A stretch of 64,000 bases of DNA from an uncultured Kangiella sp. (lineage in GTDB: Bacteria; Pseudomonadota; Gammaproteobacteria; Enterobacterales; Kangiellaceae). Where the stretch lies: positions 248,001 through 312,000 of the forward strand of contig CANMKR010000003.1 of assembly GCA_947498625.1 (NCBI GenBank), in the 5' to 3' direction. The notes beneath the pieces are model-generated. The model was given only the letters and a program-made list of their open reading frames with translations. It was not told the DNA's origin and searched no databases. Shown piece after piece: positions 1-7,366 of the stretch. Both the position numbers and the translations under genes were made by a program. How positions within the stretch are numbered: the first letter of the stretch is position 1; each line of letters begins with the position of its first letter.

Positions 1-1214
1 TTATACGCTTCCTGCACTTCTTCAAAGCTAAGCGCCATTTCAGCATGAACCCTTTCTGCCTCCTCCATAACTTCCTGCATTTCGACTTCCGCTAGCTCCA
101 TCTCTTGCTCTGAAACTTTCATTTCTTCTTCAAAACGGCGCATTTCTTCTTCAGCCATTTGCACATGTTTTTCAAATTTACGTTGTTCTGATGAAGTCAT
201 AGCGCGAGCTTTACCATTTTTATAAAGCTTCCATTGGCCATTTTCCTGTACGTAAGATTCACCATCGATAGTCCATTCAACTTTGTGCTTACTATGCTGA
301 CCATTAGGGTGTTGTTGAAATTGATTCATATTAATCGCATATAGCGAGGTACAGCCTATTATTGCAGCAGCTCCTATCGCTAGTGCTATTTTATTAGACT
401 TTCGTTTTACATTTTTAATGCTCATGATTCTTTCCTCAAGTTGGTTAAACATTTTCCATGAGCAAAGTAAGCTAACCGAGTGTGTGGCAGAAACGGTTGA
501 TAATAGCGCATGTCCATAAGATTTATGATCCGGTTCAGGCGCTCTATTTAAGACAAGATAGTCGCAATACACTTCTTGATCGTGTCTAAAATTTTGTCGT
601 GATAGATAAACTAAAGGGTTAAACCACATAAAACACACCAATAGATCCCATAATAGATTCAACCATAAGTGTTTTTGGCTGATATGGTGTTCTTCGTGTT
701 TTATGATTAATCGTATTTGTTCCTGAGAAAGCTCTTTTTCCAATTGAACAGGGAAATATATTTTCGGTTTTATAAACCCATAAACTGCTGGTGAAAACTC
801 TTCTTTTTTAATGCCAATAATCGGATATCGGGTTTTCAAATTTAAATGGTGTGGAACTATTATTTTTTTTAAGTCGTTTCGCAAGGTTTTATGTTGTTTA
901 AGTAATCTAATTATTAATAAAGCACTGATAAATTCCCAGATATATAAAAGATAACTCCAGCTGTTTATGTGCTCCGTGGGTTCGACAACATAATTTGCGA
1001 TAATGTAATTGATCGTTTGCTGGGGTGCTTGCTCAAACTCTATAAAACTTAACAGTTTGGCAACTAAAAGCCCTATGGGTATCGATAACCAGAGTAGATA
1101 GGCATTGTAATTTTTTGTGGTTTTTCTAATGACTAATCTTGCTACTAGAATCACGCATAATAATAAACTGAGTTCAATATTGAATTGCCATAAATAAGCG
1201 ATTAATTCATTCAT
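1..1214 (-). CDS. M56 family membrane metallopeptidase (BlaR1/MecR1-like), C-terminus beyond left edge
   Basis: Reading leftwards from an ATG at 1214, three bases after the repressor stop, about 404 codons are open and run off the window. Several N-terminal membrane helices are visible. Next comes the family signature SPAVYGF-KP near residue 141, then a zinc-binding HEEHH at residues 173-177 and a downstream DQEVYCD that may supply the third zinc ligand. A further helix lies near residues 275-295. After it comes a WTIDGESY segment and a long Glu/Met-rich heptad region instead of a recognisable penicillin-binding domain. In BlaR1/MecR1 systems the peptidase relays a signal that inactivates the partner repressor; the adjacent blaI-like gene implies the same here. 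The ligand is unknown. Confidence 0.88.
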   Translation of the reverse strand, partial: MNELIAYLWQFNIELSLLLCVILVARLVIRKTTKNYNAYLLWLSIPIGLLVAKLLSFIEFEQAPQQTINYIIANYVVEPTEHINSWSYLLYIWEFISALLIIRLLKQHKTLRNDLKKIIVPHHLNLKTRYPIIGIKKEEFSPAVYGFIKPKIYFPVQLEKELSQEQIRLIIKHEEHHISQKHLWLNLLWDLLVCFMWFNPLVYLSRQNFRHDQEVYCDYLVLNRAPEPDHKSYGHALLSTVSATHSVSLLCSWKMFNQLEERIMSIKNVKRKSNKIALAIGAAAIIGCTSLYAINMNQFQQHPNGQHSKHKVEWTIDGESYVQENGQWKLYKNGKARAMTSSEQRKFEKHVQMAEEEMRRFEEEMKVSEQEMELAEVEMQEVMEEAERVHAEMALSFEEVQEAY

Positions 1215-1217
1215 GGT

Positions 1218-1577
1218 TTATTCCTTTTCGAGTAATTCTTTTAAGTAAGCAATCTCTTGTTTTGATAATTGTTTGTTCTGTACAAAAGTCGCTAAGAGAT
1301 CTTTAACATTGCCGTTAAAGACTTTATTTAAAAAGCCATTGCTTTCCGATTGGATGTATTCTTCTCTTTTAATAATAGGGTGATAGAGGTACTTCCGACC
1401 TTCTTTCTCAAATCCAATAACACCCTTTTTAACCATACGGTTTAAAAAGGTTTTAACCGTTTTTTCATTCCAGTCCTGCGCTTCTAAACGCGCAACTACC
1501 TGCTGACTGGTTAATGGAGATTCCTGCCACAGCACCTCCATTACAATTTGTTCTGACTCACTCACTCGATTTGACAT
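1218..1577 (-). CDS. BlaI/MecI/CopY family transcriptional repressor
   Basis: A 119-residue protein, the usual family length. Residues 1-75 form the winged helix (MSNRVSESEQIVMEVLW, then TSQQVVARL and EKTVKTFLNRMVKKG) and the rest is the dimerisation region. It is the first gene of a two-gene unit with the M56 peptidase, separated by three bases. Family members bind TACA-N2-TGTA palindromes and are inactivated by the partner peptidase. Two such palindromes lie 20-70 bases upstream, so autorepression is likely. A role in beta-lactam resistance is not shown; many BlaI/M56 pairs in environmental bacteria control other cell-envelope genes. Confidence 0.9.
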   Translation of the reverse strand: MSNRVSESEQIVMEVLWQESPLTSQQVVARLEAQDWNEKTVKTFLNRMVKKGVIGFEKEGRKYLYHPIIKREEYIQSESNGFLNKVFNGNVKDLLATFVQNKQLSKQEIAYLKELLEKE

Positions 1578-1597
1578 GCTTTGCTCATTTATTTGAT

Positions 1598-1613
1598 GAT
1601 TACAAATGTAATC
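1598..1613. promoter_or_regulatory. BlaI-type operator, proximal
   Basis: A 16-base dyad, GATTACA-AA-TGTAATC, matches the BlaI/MecI core TACA-N2-TGTA. It lies 20 bases upstream of the repressor ATG. Its centre is 26 bp from the second operator. Confidence 0.75.
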
Positions 1614-1617
1614 AATG

Positions 1618-1645
1618 GTTATAGATTACACCTGTAATCTATAAC
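1618..1645. promoter_or_regulatory. BlaI-type operator, distal, a perfect 13+2+13 dyad over a putative promoter
   Basis: Arms of 13 bases (GTTATAGATTACA and its exact complement) flank a CC centre, extending the BlaI core into a 28-base palindrome. On the minus strand a possible promoter, TTGCAT (1646-1651) with 17 bases to TAATCT (1623-1628), overlaps the dyad, so a bound repressor would block polymerase. The promoter is inferred; the palindrome is read directly. Confidence 0.75.
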
Positions 1646-1669
1646 ATGCAATCAAATTATGAAAAAATT

Positions 1670-2125
1670 TTAAAGGATGCGAATCGCCTCAGCTTGCAGT
1701 TGATAAAGCGTCATTCCTTGTTTTACGCTGGTAGGATCAAAAGTTTCTCCTGCATCATCAGCCATATGCTTTAAATAATTGATAGTTTCATCTTTACTCA
1801 TGGCTTTGGACTTTAGAGTACCGGTAGCATAGGCTTCACGCCCTACCGTATAGATAGGTATCACAATCACATCATCAGCCACTTTGATGCGTATGCGCTC
1901 ATCACCGCTTTTAATGTCTGCCCAACAGCCTTTCTTTTTACAAACTTTGGTGATTTGTCCCTTAAGAGTGATTTTTTGATTGGTATAACTTTCGAGCTGC
2001 TTGCTGATTTCCTCAAGTGGCTGGTATAAGCCCATATTTACAGGGTCGCCAAGCAGCAACTCTTTCGCCTGAGCTGAATTAATGGAAAGTAGAAAACCTA
2101 TCGCGATAATTATAACTTTTGACAT
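1670..2125 (-). CDS. DUF4920-type periplasmic protein
   Basis: A 151-residue protein with a signal peptide (MSKVIIIAIGFLLSINSAQA, cleavage after AQA). The mature part holds the QKITLKGQITKVCKKKGCW stretch and an IRIKV strand that I associate with DUF4920, a small OB-fold-like periplasmic family with a conserved Cys-x4-Cys-Trp. The two cysteines could bind metal or form a disulfide. No enzymatic role is known to me. It follows the blaI region on the same strand, but the operators lie between it and blaI, so it is probably transcribed separately. Confidence 0.75.
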   Translation of the reverse strand: MSKVIIIAIGFLLSINSAQAKELLLGDPVNMGLYQPLEEISKQLESYTNQKITLKGQITKVCKKKGCWADIKSGDERIRIKVADDVIVIPIYTVGREAYATGTLKSKAMSKDETINYLKHMADDAGETFDPTSVKQGMTLYQLQAEAIRIL

Positions 2126-2292
2126 ACACTTTACTCACTTTGATTTATTGAACTTATGATAATCCATCTGTATTAATATTCCCATGCAATAGCGCTTTTC
2201 CTGGGATTCAAAAATATCACTAGGGGTTTACCCTTGCAGTTTATAAATCAATCCCTTAGAGTGTTTGCATTGATTTTAAAGAGCAAATAACA

Positions 2293-3558
2293 ATGAATTT
2301 AAGCTTAAAAATACTTATATTTATGGCCGTTGGTGCTGTTGTAGGAACCATTCTGCATCAATTTACTGGTAACACCTTTGTCAGCGATTATTTAGTCAAT
2401 GGTTTTTTACATGTTGGCGGAAAATGGTTTATCAATGCTTTGAAAATGCTGATGGTGCCACTAGTTTTAGTATCGTTAGTGGTTGGCGTTTGCTCTTTAA
2501 CAGATCCCGCTAAACTTGGCCGTTTAAGTTTAAAAACCATTGGGCTATACCTACTGACTACAGCTATCGCTTTAGTACTTGCATTAACCATGGCATCTAT
2601 CTTCCAACCAGGTGTTGGTATGCCTGTAGGAGACGTATCTTTTACGCCAAAAGAAAAACCGCCACTTACCGATGTATTGATCAATATGATCCCAACAAAC
2701 CCTATCGCGGCTATGTCTGAAGCAAATATGCTGCAAATTATCATCTTTGCAATAATACTAGGCTTAGCTATTTCTTTTTCAGGCACTAAAGGCAAGCTGG
2801 TAAAAGACTTTTTCGAAAGCGCTAATCATGTGGTTATGGGTATCGTAAATATCGTCATGAAATTCGCCCCGTACGGCGTCTTTATGTTGATTGCCAAAAC
2901 TTTTGCGACCTTCCCTTTCAGTGATCTAGTGGGCGGTCTCGGTAAGTATTTTATTTTGGTGATTATCGTACTCATCATGCATGCAGTATTAACTTATGGC
3001 TCGCTAATTGCCCTACTGGGCAGAATGAACCCAGTTAACTTCTTTAAAGGTATGTGGCCCGCTATGATTACCGCCTTTGGTACTTCAAGCTCTAATGCCA
3101 CACTACCTGTCACTATGCGTTGCGTGGAAAAAAACCTAGGCGTTCATAAGAATACTTACTCTTTTACACTGCCATTAGGCGCGACTGTGAATATGGATGG
3201 CACCGCCATTATGCAGGGCATTGCCACTTTATTTATTGCACAAGCTTATGATGCTGATTTAAGCATGGCACAGATGCTAACCATTATTCTAACGGCCACG
3301 TTAGCCTCTATAGGCGCAGCTGGCGTTCCAAGTGTCGGGCTAATTCTGTTAGCAGGTGTACTAACACAAGTTAACCTGCCCGTTGAAGCCATTGGTATGA
3401 TATTAGGGATTGATAGGCTACTTGACATGACTCGAACTGCCGTTAATATTTCTGGCGATGCGGCGGTTACGGCGATTGTTGCAAAATCAGAAGGTGAGAT
3501 TGATATGGATGTTTATAACGATCCTGTGATTCATTCGAATTTTGAGGATGAAAAATAG
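2293..3558 (+). CDS. Dicarboxylate/amino acid:cation symporter (DAACS family)
   Basis: 421 residues of mostly hydrophobic sequence, the usual size for the GltP/DctA/GltPh family. The serine-rich re-entrant hairpin TSSSNATLP is at residues 264-272, the sodium/substrate motif NMDGT at 300-304, and DRLLDMTRTAVNISGD near 373-388; these line the transport site in GltPh. It should import a dicarboxylate such as glutamate, aspartate or a C4 acid with Na+ or H+ across the inner membrane. The substrate cannot be told from sequence alone. It is transcribed alone and ends at a bidirectional terminator shared with the S9 peptidase gene. Confidence 0.93.
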   Translation: MNLSLKILIFMAVGAVVGTILHQFTGNTFVSDYLVNGFLHVGGKWFINALKMLMVPLVLVSLVVGVCSLTDPAKLGRLSLKTIGLYLLTTAIALVLALTMASIFQPGVGMPVGDVSFTPKEKPPLTDVLINMIPTNPIAAMSEANMLQIIIFAIILGLAISFSGTKGKLVKDFFESANHVVMGIVNIVMKFAPYGVFMLIAKTFATFPFSDLVGGLGKYFILVIIVLIMHAVLTYGSLIALLGRMNPVNFFKGMWPAMITAFGTSSSNATLPVTMRCVEKNLGVHKNTYSFTLPLGATVNMDGTAIMQGIATLFIAQAYDADLSMAQMLTIILTATLASIGAAGVPSVGLILLAGVLTQVNLPVEAIGMILGIDRLLDMTRTAVNISGDAAVTAIVAKSEGEIDMDVYNDPVIHSNFEDEK

Positions 3559-3586
3559 CTGCTATAAATGACATTACCGCTAAAAC

Positions 3587-3610
3587 AAAAGGCTCCAATT
3601 GGAGCCTTTT
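3587..3610. terminator. Bidirectional rho-independent terminator
   Basis: Perfectly self-complementary AAAAGGCTCC-AATT... hairpin with A- and T-runs on both sides, between convergent genes ending at 3558 and 3611. Confidence 0.85.
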
Positions 3611-5506
3611 TTAAAGTAGGTGTTGTTTATAGAATTCTAACTCTGCTTCAAACGCTTTGATGATGGTTTCAGGCTTTCTAAAACCATGTCCTTCACCTTC
3701 AAATTCTATGTATTGGTATGCCAAACCTTTCGCTTTTAGCGCCTTAACCATGGCTTCTGACTGACTAGGCGGAACAACTTTATCATCTGAGCCCTGTAAC
3801 AGTAATATTGGACAAGAAAGCTTATCGGTATGCTCACTGGGCGAGCGCTCAAGATAAAGCTTCTCAGACTCAGGTAAGGGCCCTACTACCGAATCTAAAT
3901 AACGGATCTCAAATTTATGACTATCTTGTGCAAGTGATAATAAATCCGCAACACCGTAGCGGCTCATACCTACTTTAAACTTATCGTGAAAAGTCAGTGC
4001 ACAAAGAGTCGTATAACCGCCGGCACTGCCGCCTCTGATGGCAAGACGATTGATATCGACTTTGCCCTCTTGCGCCAAGTGCTGAGCCATAGCAATACAA
4101 TCATCCACATCATAAATACCCCACTGACCTTTTAGCGAGTCACGGAATTTGCGGCCATAGCCAGTACTGCCGCGATAATTAACATCGGCAACGGCAAATC
4201 CTCGATTAGTCCAAAACTGTACCTGTAAATTAAAACCTGCGTCTGTCATCCCCGTTGGGCCACCATGACTCATTACAATCAATGGCGGTAGTTCATTTGT
4301 TGGATTTTGATAATTGTCACTTATTGGCGGATAAAAGAAGCCATGCGCTTTAGCATTCTTGGTGGTCTTAAATGTTAGATGTTGTCCTTGCGAAATGCTT
4401 TGAAACTGAGAGTTATTTTTAGCAGGAATAAGGAGGTTAATTTGATTGGTTTTAATATCTAAAGCATAAATACTTAATGGCTTAGTTTTACTAGCCGCCA
4501 TAAAGAACAGTTGCTCACCTGCTTGAGTAAATTCACCATTAAAATAACAAAACTGTTTCTCCAAAAGATCGACTTTAGATGTTTTTAGATCAATCTTATA
4601 TAAATTTTGTTCACCAGCTTTAGTACCAATGGCATAAATTTGATCACCTATTAATTGAAAACTATTACAGCCAAATTGCCATTGAGGGAAACCAAACTCA
4701 ATTTCTACAAAATCATGGCTAAGCTCGCCATTTAAATAGATATGCCACCAACCATTAAAGTCTGACACATAAATTAACTGGTTATCATCCGTCCACTGTG
4801 GATTATAAATTGAAGTTTGTTCTCCACCAGCGATTTTAAGCACATTACTGACATCTCCATCAGAATGAATGTCTGCTTGCCATAACTCAGTTTCATCCCA
4901 AGGCATATTGGGATGCGACCATTGCAGCCAACAAATTTTCTTACCATCGGGGCTGATTCTAGGATTTGAGTAAAAGTCCGCACCACTGGCGATCACTTTA
5001 ATGTTACCGGTATCAATATGGCAACTAATTAGTTCATTAATAACTTGATGAGCATTGGAGCCTTTAGGATGAAACTCCCGTATGCAAACGGTAAAGTCAT
5101 GCAGCTCAGACAAATCCCCATCGGCATACCTTAAGCCAAACTTGGTTTCACTTTCCGGTGTTAGGGGGCTAACAGTTTCACTAGCTAAATTTTGCAAATA
5201 CAATCGTTGATCTTTGTCATTGGCGAATATGATTTTTCCTTTCGCCCCCCAAAAGTCACCAGAACCGTACTCGTGAACTCGTGTTTTTACACTGAACTCT
5301 TCTGGCGTAATATCAACTGTTTTGCCATTACTATATTTAACGATGACGCCACGACCTTTGTCTTTTGCGCGTGACTCTAACCAATAGACCGAGTCTCCGA
5401 TCACTTTCATTTGCCCTAATCGATTAGACTTAGCCGCTAACATTTCTGCACTAATGACAGATTGCCAATGTCCAAATGGTGCTTCTTTTAAGTTGCTATT
5501 GTTCAT
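3611..5506 (-). CDS. S9 family peptidase (dipeptidyl-peptidase / acylaminoacyl-peptidase type)
   Basis: 631 residues: an N-terminal beta-propeller-like half with repeated WD-type strands, then an alpha/beta-hydrolase domain from about residue 380. The oxyanion region reads VMSHGGPTG. The nucleophile is in GGSAGG (Ser494), the acid in GSDDKVVP (Asp574/575) and the base in GEGHGF (His607). No signal peptide is visible, so it is probably cytoplasmic and trims oligopeptides. Its ATG overlaps the stop of the upstream methyltransferase gene (ATGA), so the two are translationally coupled. Confidence 0.9.
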   Translation of the reverse strand: MNNSNLKEAPFGHWQSVISAEMLAAKSNRLGQMKVIGDSVYWLESRAKDKGRGVIVKYSNGKTVDITPEEFSVKTRVHEYGSGDFWGAKGKIIFANDKDQRLYLQNLASETVSPLTPESETKFGLRYADGDLSELHDFTVCIREFHPKGSNAHQVINELISCHIDTGNIKVIASGADFYSNPRISPDGKKICWLQWSHPNMPWDETELWQADIHSDGDVSNVLKIAGGEQTSIYNPQWTDDNQLIYVSDFNGWWHIYLNGELSHDFVEIEFGFPQWQFGCNSFQLIGDQIYAIGTKAGEQNLYKIDLKTSKVDLLEKQFCYFNGEFTQAGEQLFFMAASKTKPLSIYALDIKTNQINLLIPAKNNSQFQSISQGQHLTFKTTKNAKAHGFFYPPISDNYQNPTNELPPLIVMSHGGPTGMTDAGFNLQVQFWTNRGFAVADVNYRGSTGYGRKFRDSLKGQWGIYDVDDCIAMAQHLAQEGKVDINRLAIRGGSAGGYTTLCALTFHDKFKVGMSRYGVADLLSLAQDSHKFEIRYLDSVVGPLPESEKLYLERSPSEHTDKLSCPILLLQGSDDKVVPPSQSEAMVKALKAKGLAYQYIEFEGEGHGFRKPETIIKAFEAELEFYKQHLL

Positions 5507-6162
5507 ACTGGTATATCATTAAAGTTAATTTGATAGAGAACTTCATCGAGTCTGGAAAGTTGTAATTCTTTCCAACGCTGATGATTATCAATCAGTGAAA
5601 TTCGATCGAGTTCTTGAATTGAAGACTCTGGAAAAAGCTCCGTTAACTCATCTTTTGAAATGTAAAAAGGAGGCCCTGACATTTCATCTTCTTCATAATC
5701 CATAGTTACCATTAAAATAGTCGCTTCAGATTGTAATAGTGACTTTAAATGCCCTATATATTTTGCTCTTAATTCTTTAGGAAGGGCAACTAGCGCGGCC
5801 CGATCAAATACTTGAGAAAATTTGCCGATATCTTGCGGTACAATTTCAAAAAAATCTGCCAGCCAAACATCAAAATTTTCAAAGCGATAACACTTCTTTT
5901 GCTCAAAACTTTCTAATTTAAATTTTAATTTTGAATCAACTATAAAACTATCAATAGCTGAAGGATTAAATTCTATCGAAGTTGAATGAATATTATTTTT
6001 CGCTAAAAAAATTGGATCAATTGACTTGCCAGATAAAGGTAATAATAACTTTTCACTTTTATCAAGAAGGTTCAGATATCGCTGTAAGAAAGGATGAGCT
6101 TCGCTTAAATGAAATGGTTGCGAAGCTCTTTGCCAACAGTTATCCCAAAATTGATAATCCAT
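5503..6162 (-). CDS. tpm: Thiopurine S-methyltransferase family protein
   Basis: 219 residues, the normal length for bacterial TPMT. The start MDYQFWDNCWQ matches the family's aromatic N-terminus. LLPLSGKSIDPIFLA corresponds to the SAM-binding LPLCGK motif, and FDRAALVALP to the conserved D-R-AL-ALP. Bacterial TPMTs methylate thiol, selenium or tellurium compounds with SAM; the physiological substrate here is unknown. A shared ATGA links it to the downstream S9 peptidase. sohB lies just upstream on the same strand (13 bases). Confidence 0.85.
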   Translation of the reverse strand: MDYQFWDNCWQRASQPFHLSEAHPFLQRYLNLLDKSEKLLLPLSGKSIDPIFLAKNNIHSTSIEFNPSAIDSFIVDSKLKFKLESFEQKKCYRFENFDVWLADFFEIVPQDIGKFSQVFDRAALVALPKELRAKYIGHLKSLLQSEATILMVTMDYEEDEMSGPPFYISKDELTELFPESSIQELDRISLIDNHQRWKELQLSRLDEVLYQINFNDIPV

Positions 6163-6174
6163 TTAGAAACTGTG

Positions 6175-7281
6175 TTATTTGAATAGATTGGTTTGATTAG
6201 AACGCTGAACCCAGCCCATAACAAAACGGTCTAGGAAACCATGTAGGCTAATGGATAACTTGTCTGATAACGGGCGTTTTATTTCGTATTTTACCGAGTA
6301 GACGTCTCTATCTTTGGTTGCTTGTGTGATCAAGTCATCGCTGGTACCAATAGCATCAATTAAACCTAAATCTAGCGCTTGTGAGCCATACCAGTGCTCG
6401 CCTGTAGCGACTTTTTCTATATCCAAGTCAGGACGATTTTCCGTAATAAATGCTTTAAACAGCTGATGTGTCTCTTCCAATTCTTGCTTGAACTTATCAC
6501 GAGCATAAGTAGTATTCTCACCAAACATGGTTAAGGTTCTTTTATAGTCACCCGCCGTATGCTGCTCATAGTCAACATGAGCTTTTTTTAGAAGCTTGTT
6601 AAAATTTGGAATTTCAGCGACAACCCCAATCGAACCAATAATAGCAAAGGGTGCACTAATAATTTTATCGGCAACGCAAGCCATCATATAACCGCCACTG
6701 GCCGCTACTTCGTCTACAGCAATAGTTAACTTATGACCTGCAGCTTTGATACGACTCAATTGCGAGGCTGCAAGGCCGTAGGTATGGACCATTCCGCCTG
6801 GGCTTTTTAAACGAACTAAGACTTCATCTTGTTTGTTTGCGGTTGCTAAAATGGCGCTAATTTCTTCACGTAAAGACTCAACATCGCTGGCTTCAATATC
6901 ACCATCAAAATCTAAAACGTAAGTTCTTGGTTTAATTTCTAATTCGTCTTGAGTAACTTCTTCTTTTTCTTTAGTGGTATTTTCTTTTGCTGCTTTAACT
7001 TTCTTTTTTTCAGCTTTTGCCTCTTTTTTATCCTGTTCTTTTTCTTGTTTTTGCAGTGCTTTCCACTCAGCTTTTGACAAGACTTCACTTTGAATCGTGT
7101 GTTTATGATCTTTAATTTCTTCACCAAGATTGGTAACTTTAATGTCACCTTTATGAGTCGAGCGTTGCTTTTGACCCGCGCTTAAAATAAGCCCAAACAC
7201 CATAATGATAGCTACCACAATAGTAGCTGCTTTCAGTAGAAAAAGACCGTAATCGGCTATAAATTCCAATAGATACTCCAA
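6175..7281 (-). CDS. sohB: Inner-membrane serine protease SohB (SppA-like, S49 family)
   Basis: 368 residues. An N-terminal membrane helix (about 12-34) precedes a Lys/Glu-rich stretch (about 70-110) that is longer and more charged than in E. coli SohB. The S49 domain follows: SPGGMVHTYG near 160, nucleophile Ser195 in AASGGY, and probable general base Lys247 in GDYKRT, the SppA-type Ser/Lys dyad. The active site should face the periplasm, where the family degrades signal-peptide or membrane-protein fragments. It lies upstream of tpm with 12 bases between them. Confidence 0.93.
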   Translation of the reverse strand: MEYLLEFIADYGLFLLKAATIVVAIIMVFGLILSAGQKQRSTHKGDIKVTNLGEEIKDHKHTIQSEVLSKAEWKALQKQEKEQDKKEAKAEKKKVKAAKENTTKEKEEVTQDELEIKPRTYVLDFDGDIEASDVESLREEISAILATANKQDEVLVRLKSPGGMVHTYGLAASQLSRIKAAGHKLTIAVDEVAASGGYMMACVADKIISAPFAIIGSIGVVAEIPNFNKLLKKAHVDYEQHTAGDYKRTLTMFGENTTYARDKFKQELEETHQLFKAFITENRPDLDIEKVATGEHWYGSQALDLGLIDAIGTSDDLITQATKDRDVYSVKYEIKRPLSDKLSISLHGFLDRFVMGWVQRSNQTNLFK

Positions 7282-7314
7282 GTTATCAATAAAAGTCGTA
7301 ACAAGACTAGAAAC

Positions 7315-7343
7315 AAAAAAGCCCTCGCTATTTTAGCGAGGGC
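7315..7343 (-). terminator. Rho-independent terminator of the lipase gene
   Basis: GCCCTCGCTA-TTT-TAGCGAGGGC stem; on the minus strand it is followed by six T, 24 bases past the lipase stop. Confidence 0.88.
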
Positions 7344-7366
7344 TTTTGATCCTAAAGGATTATTGC

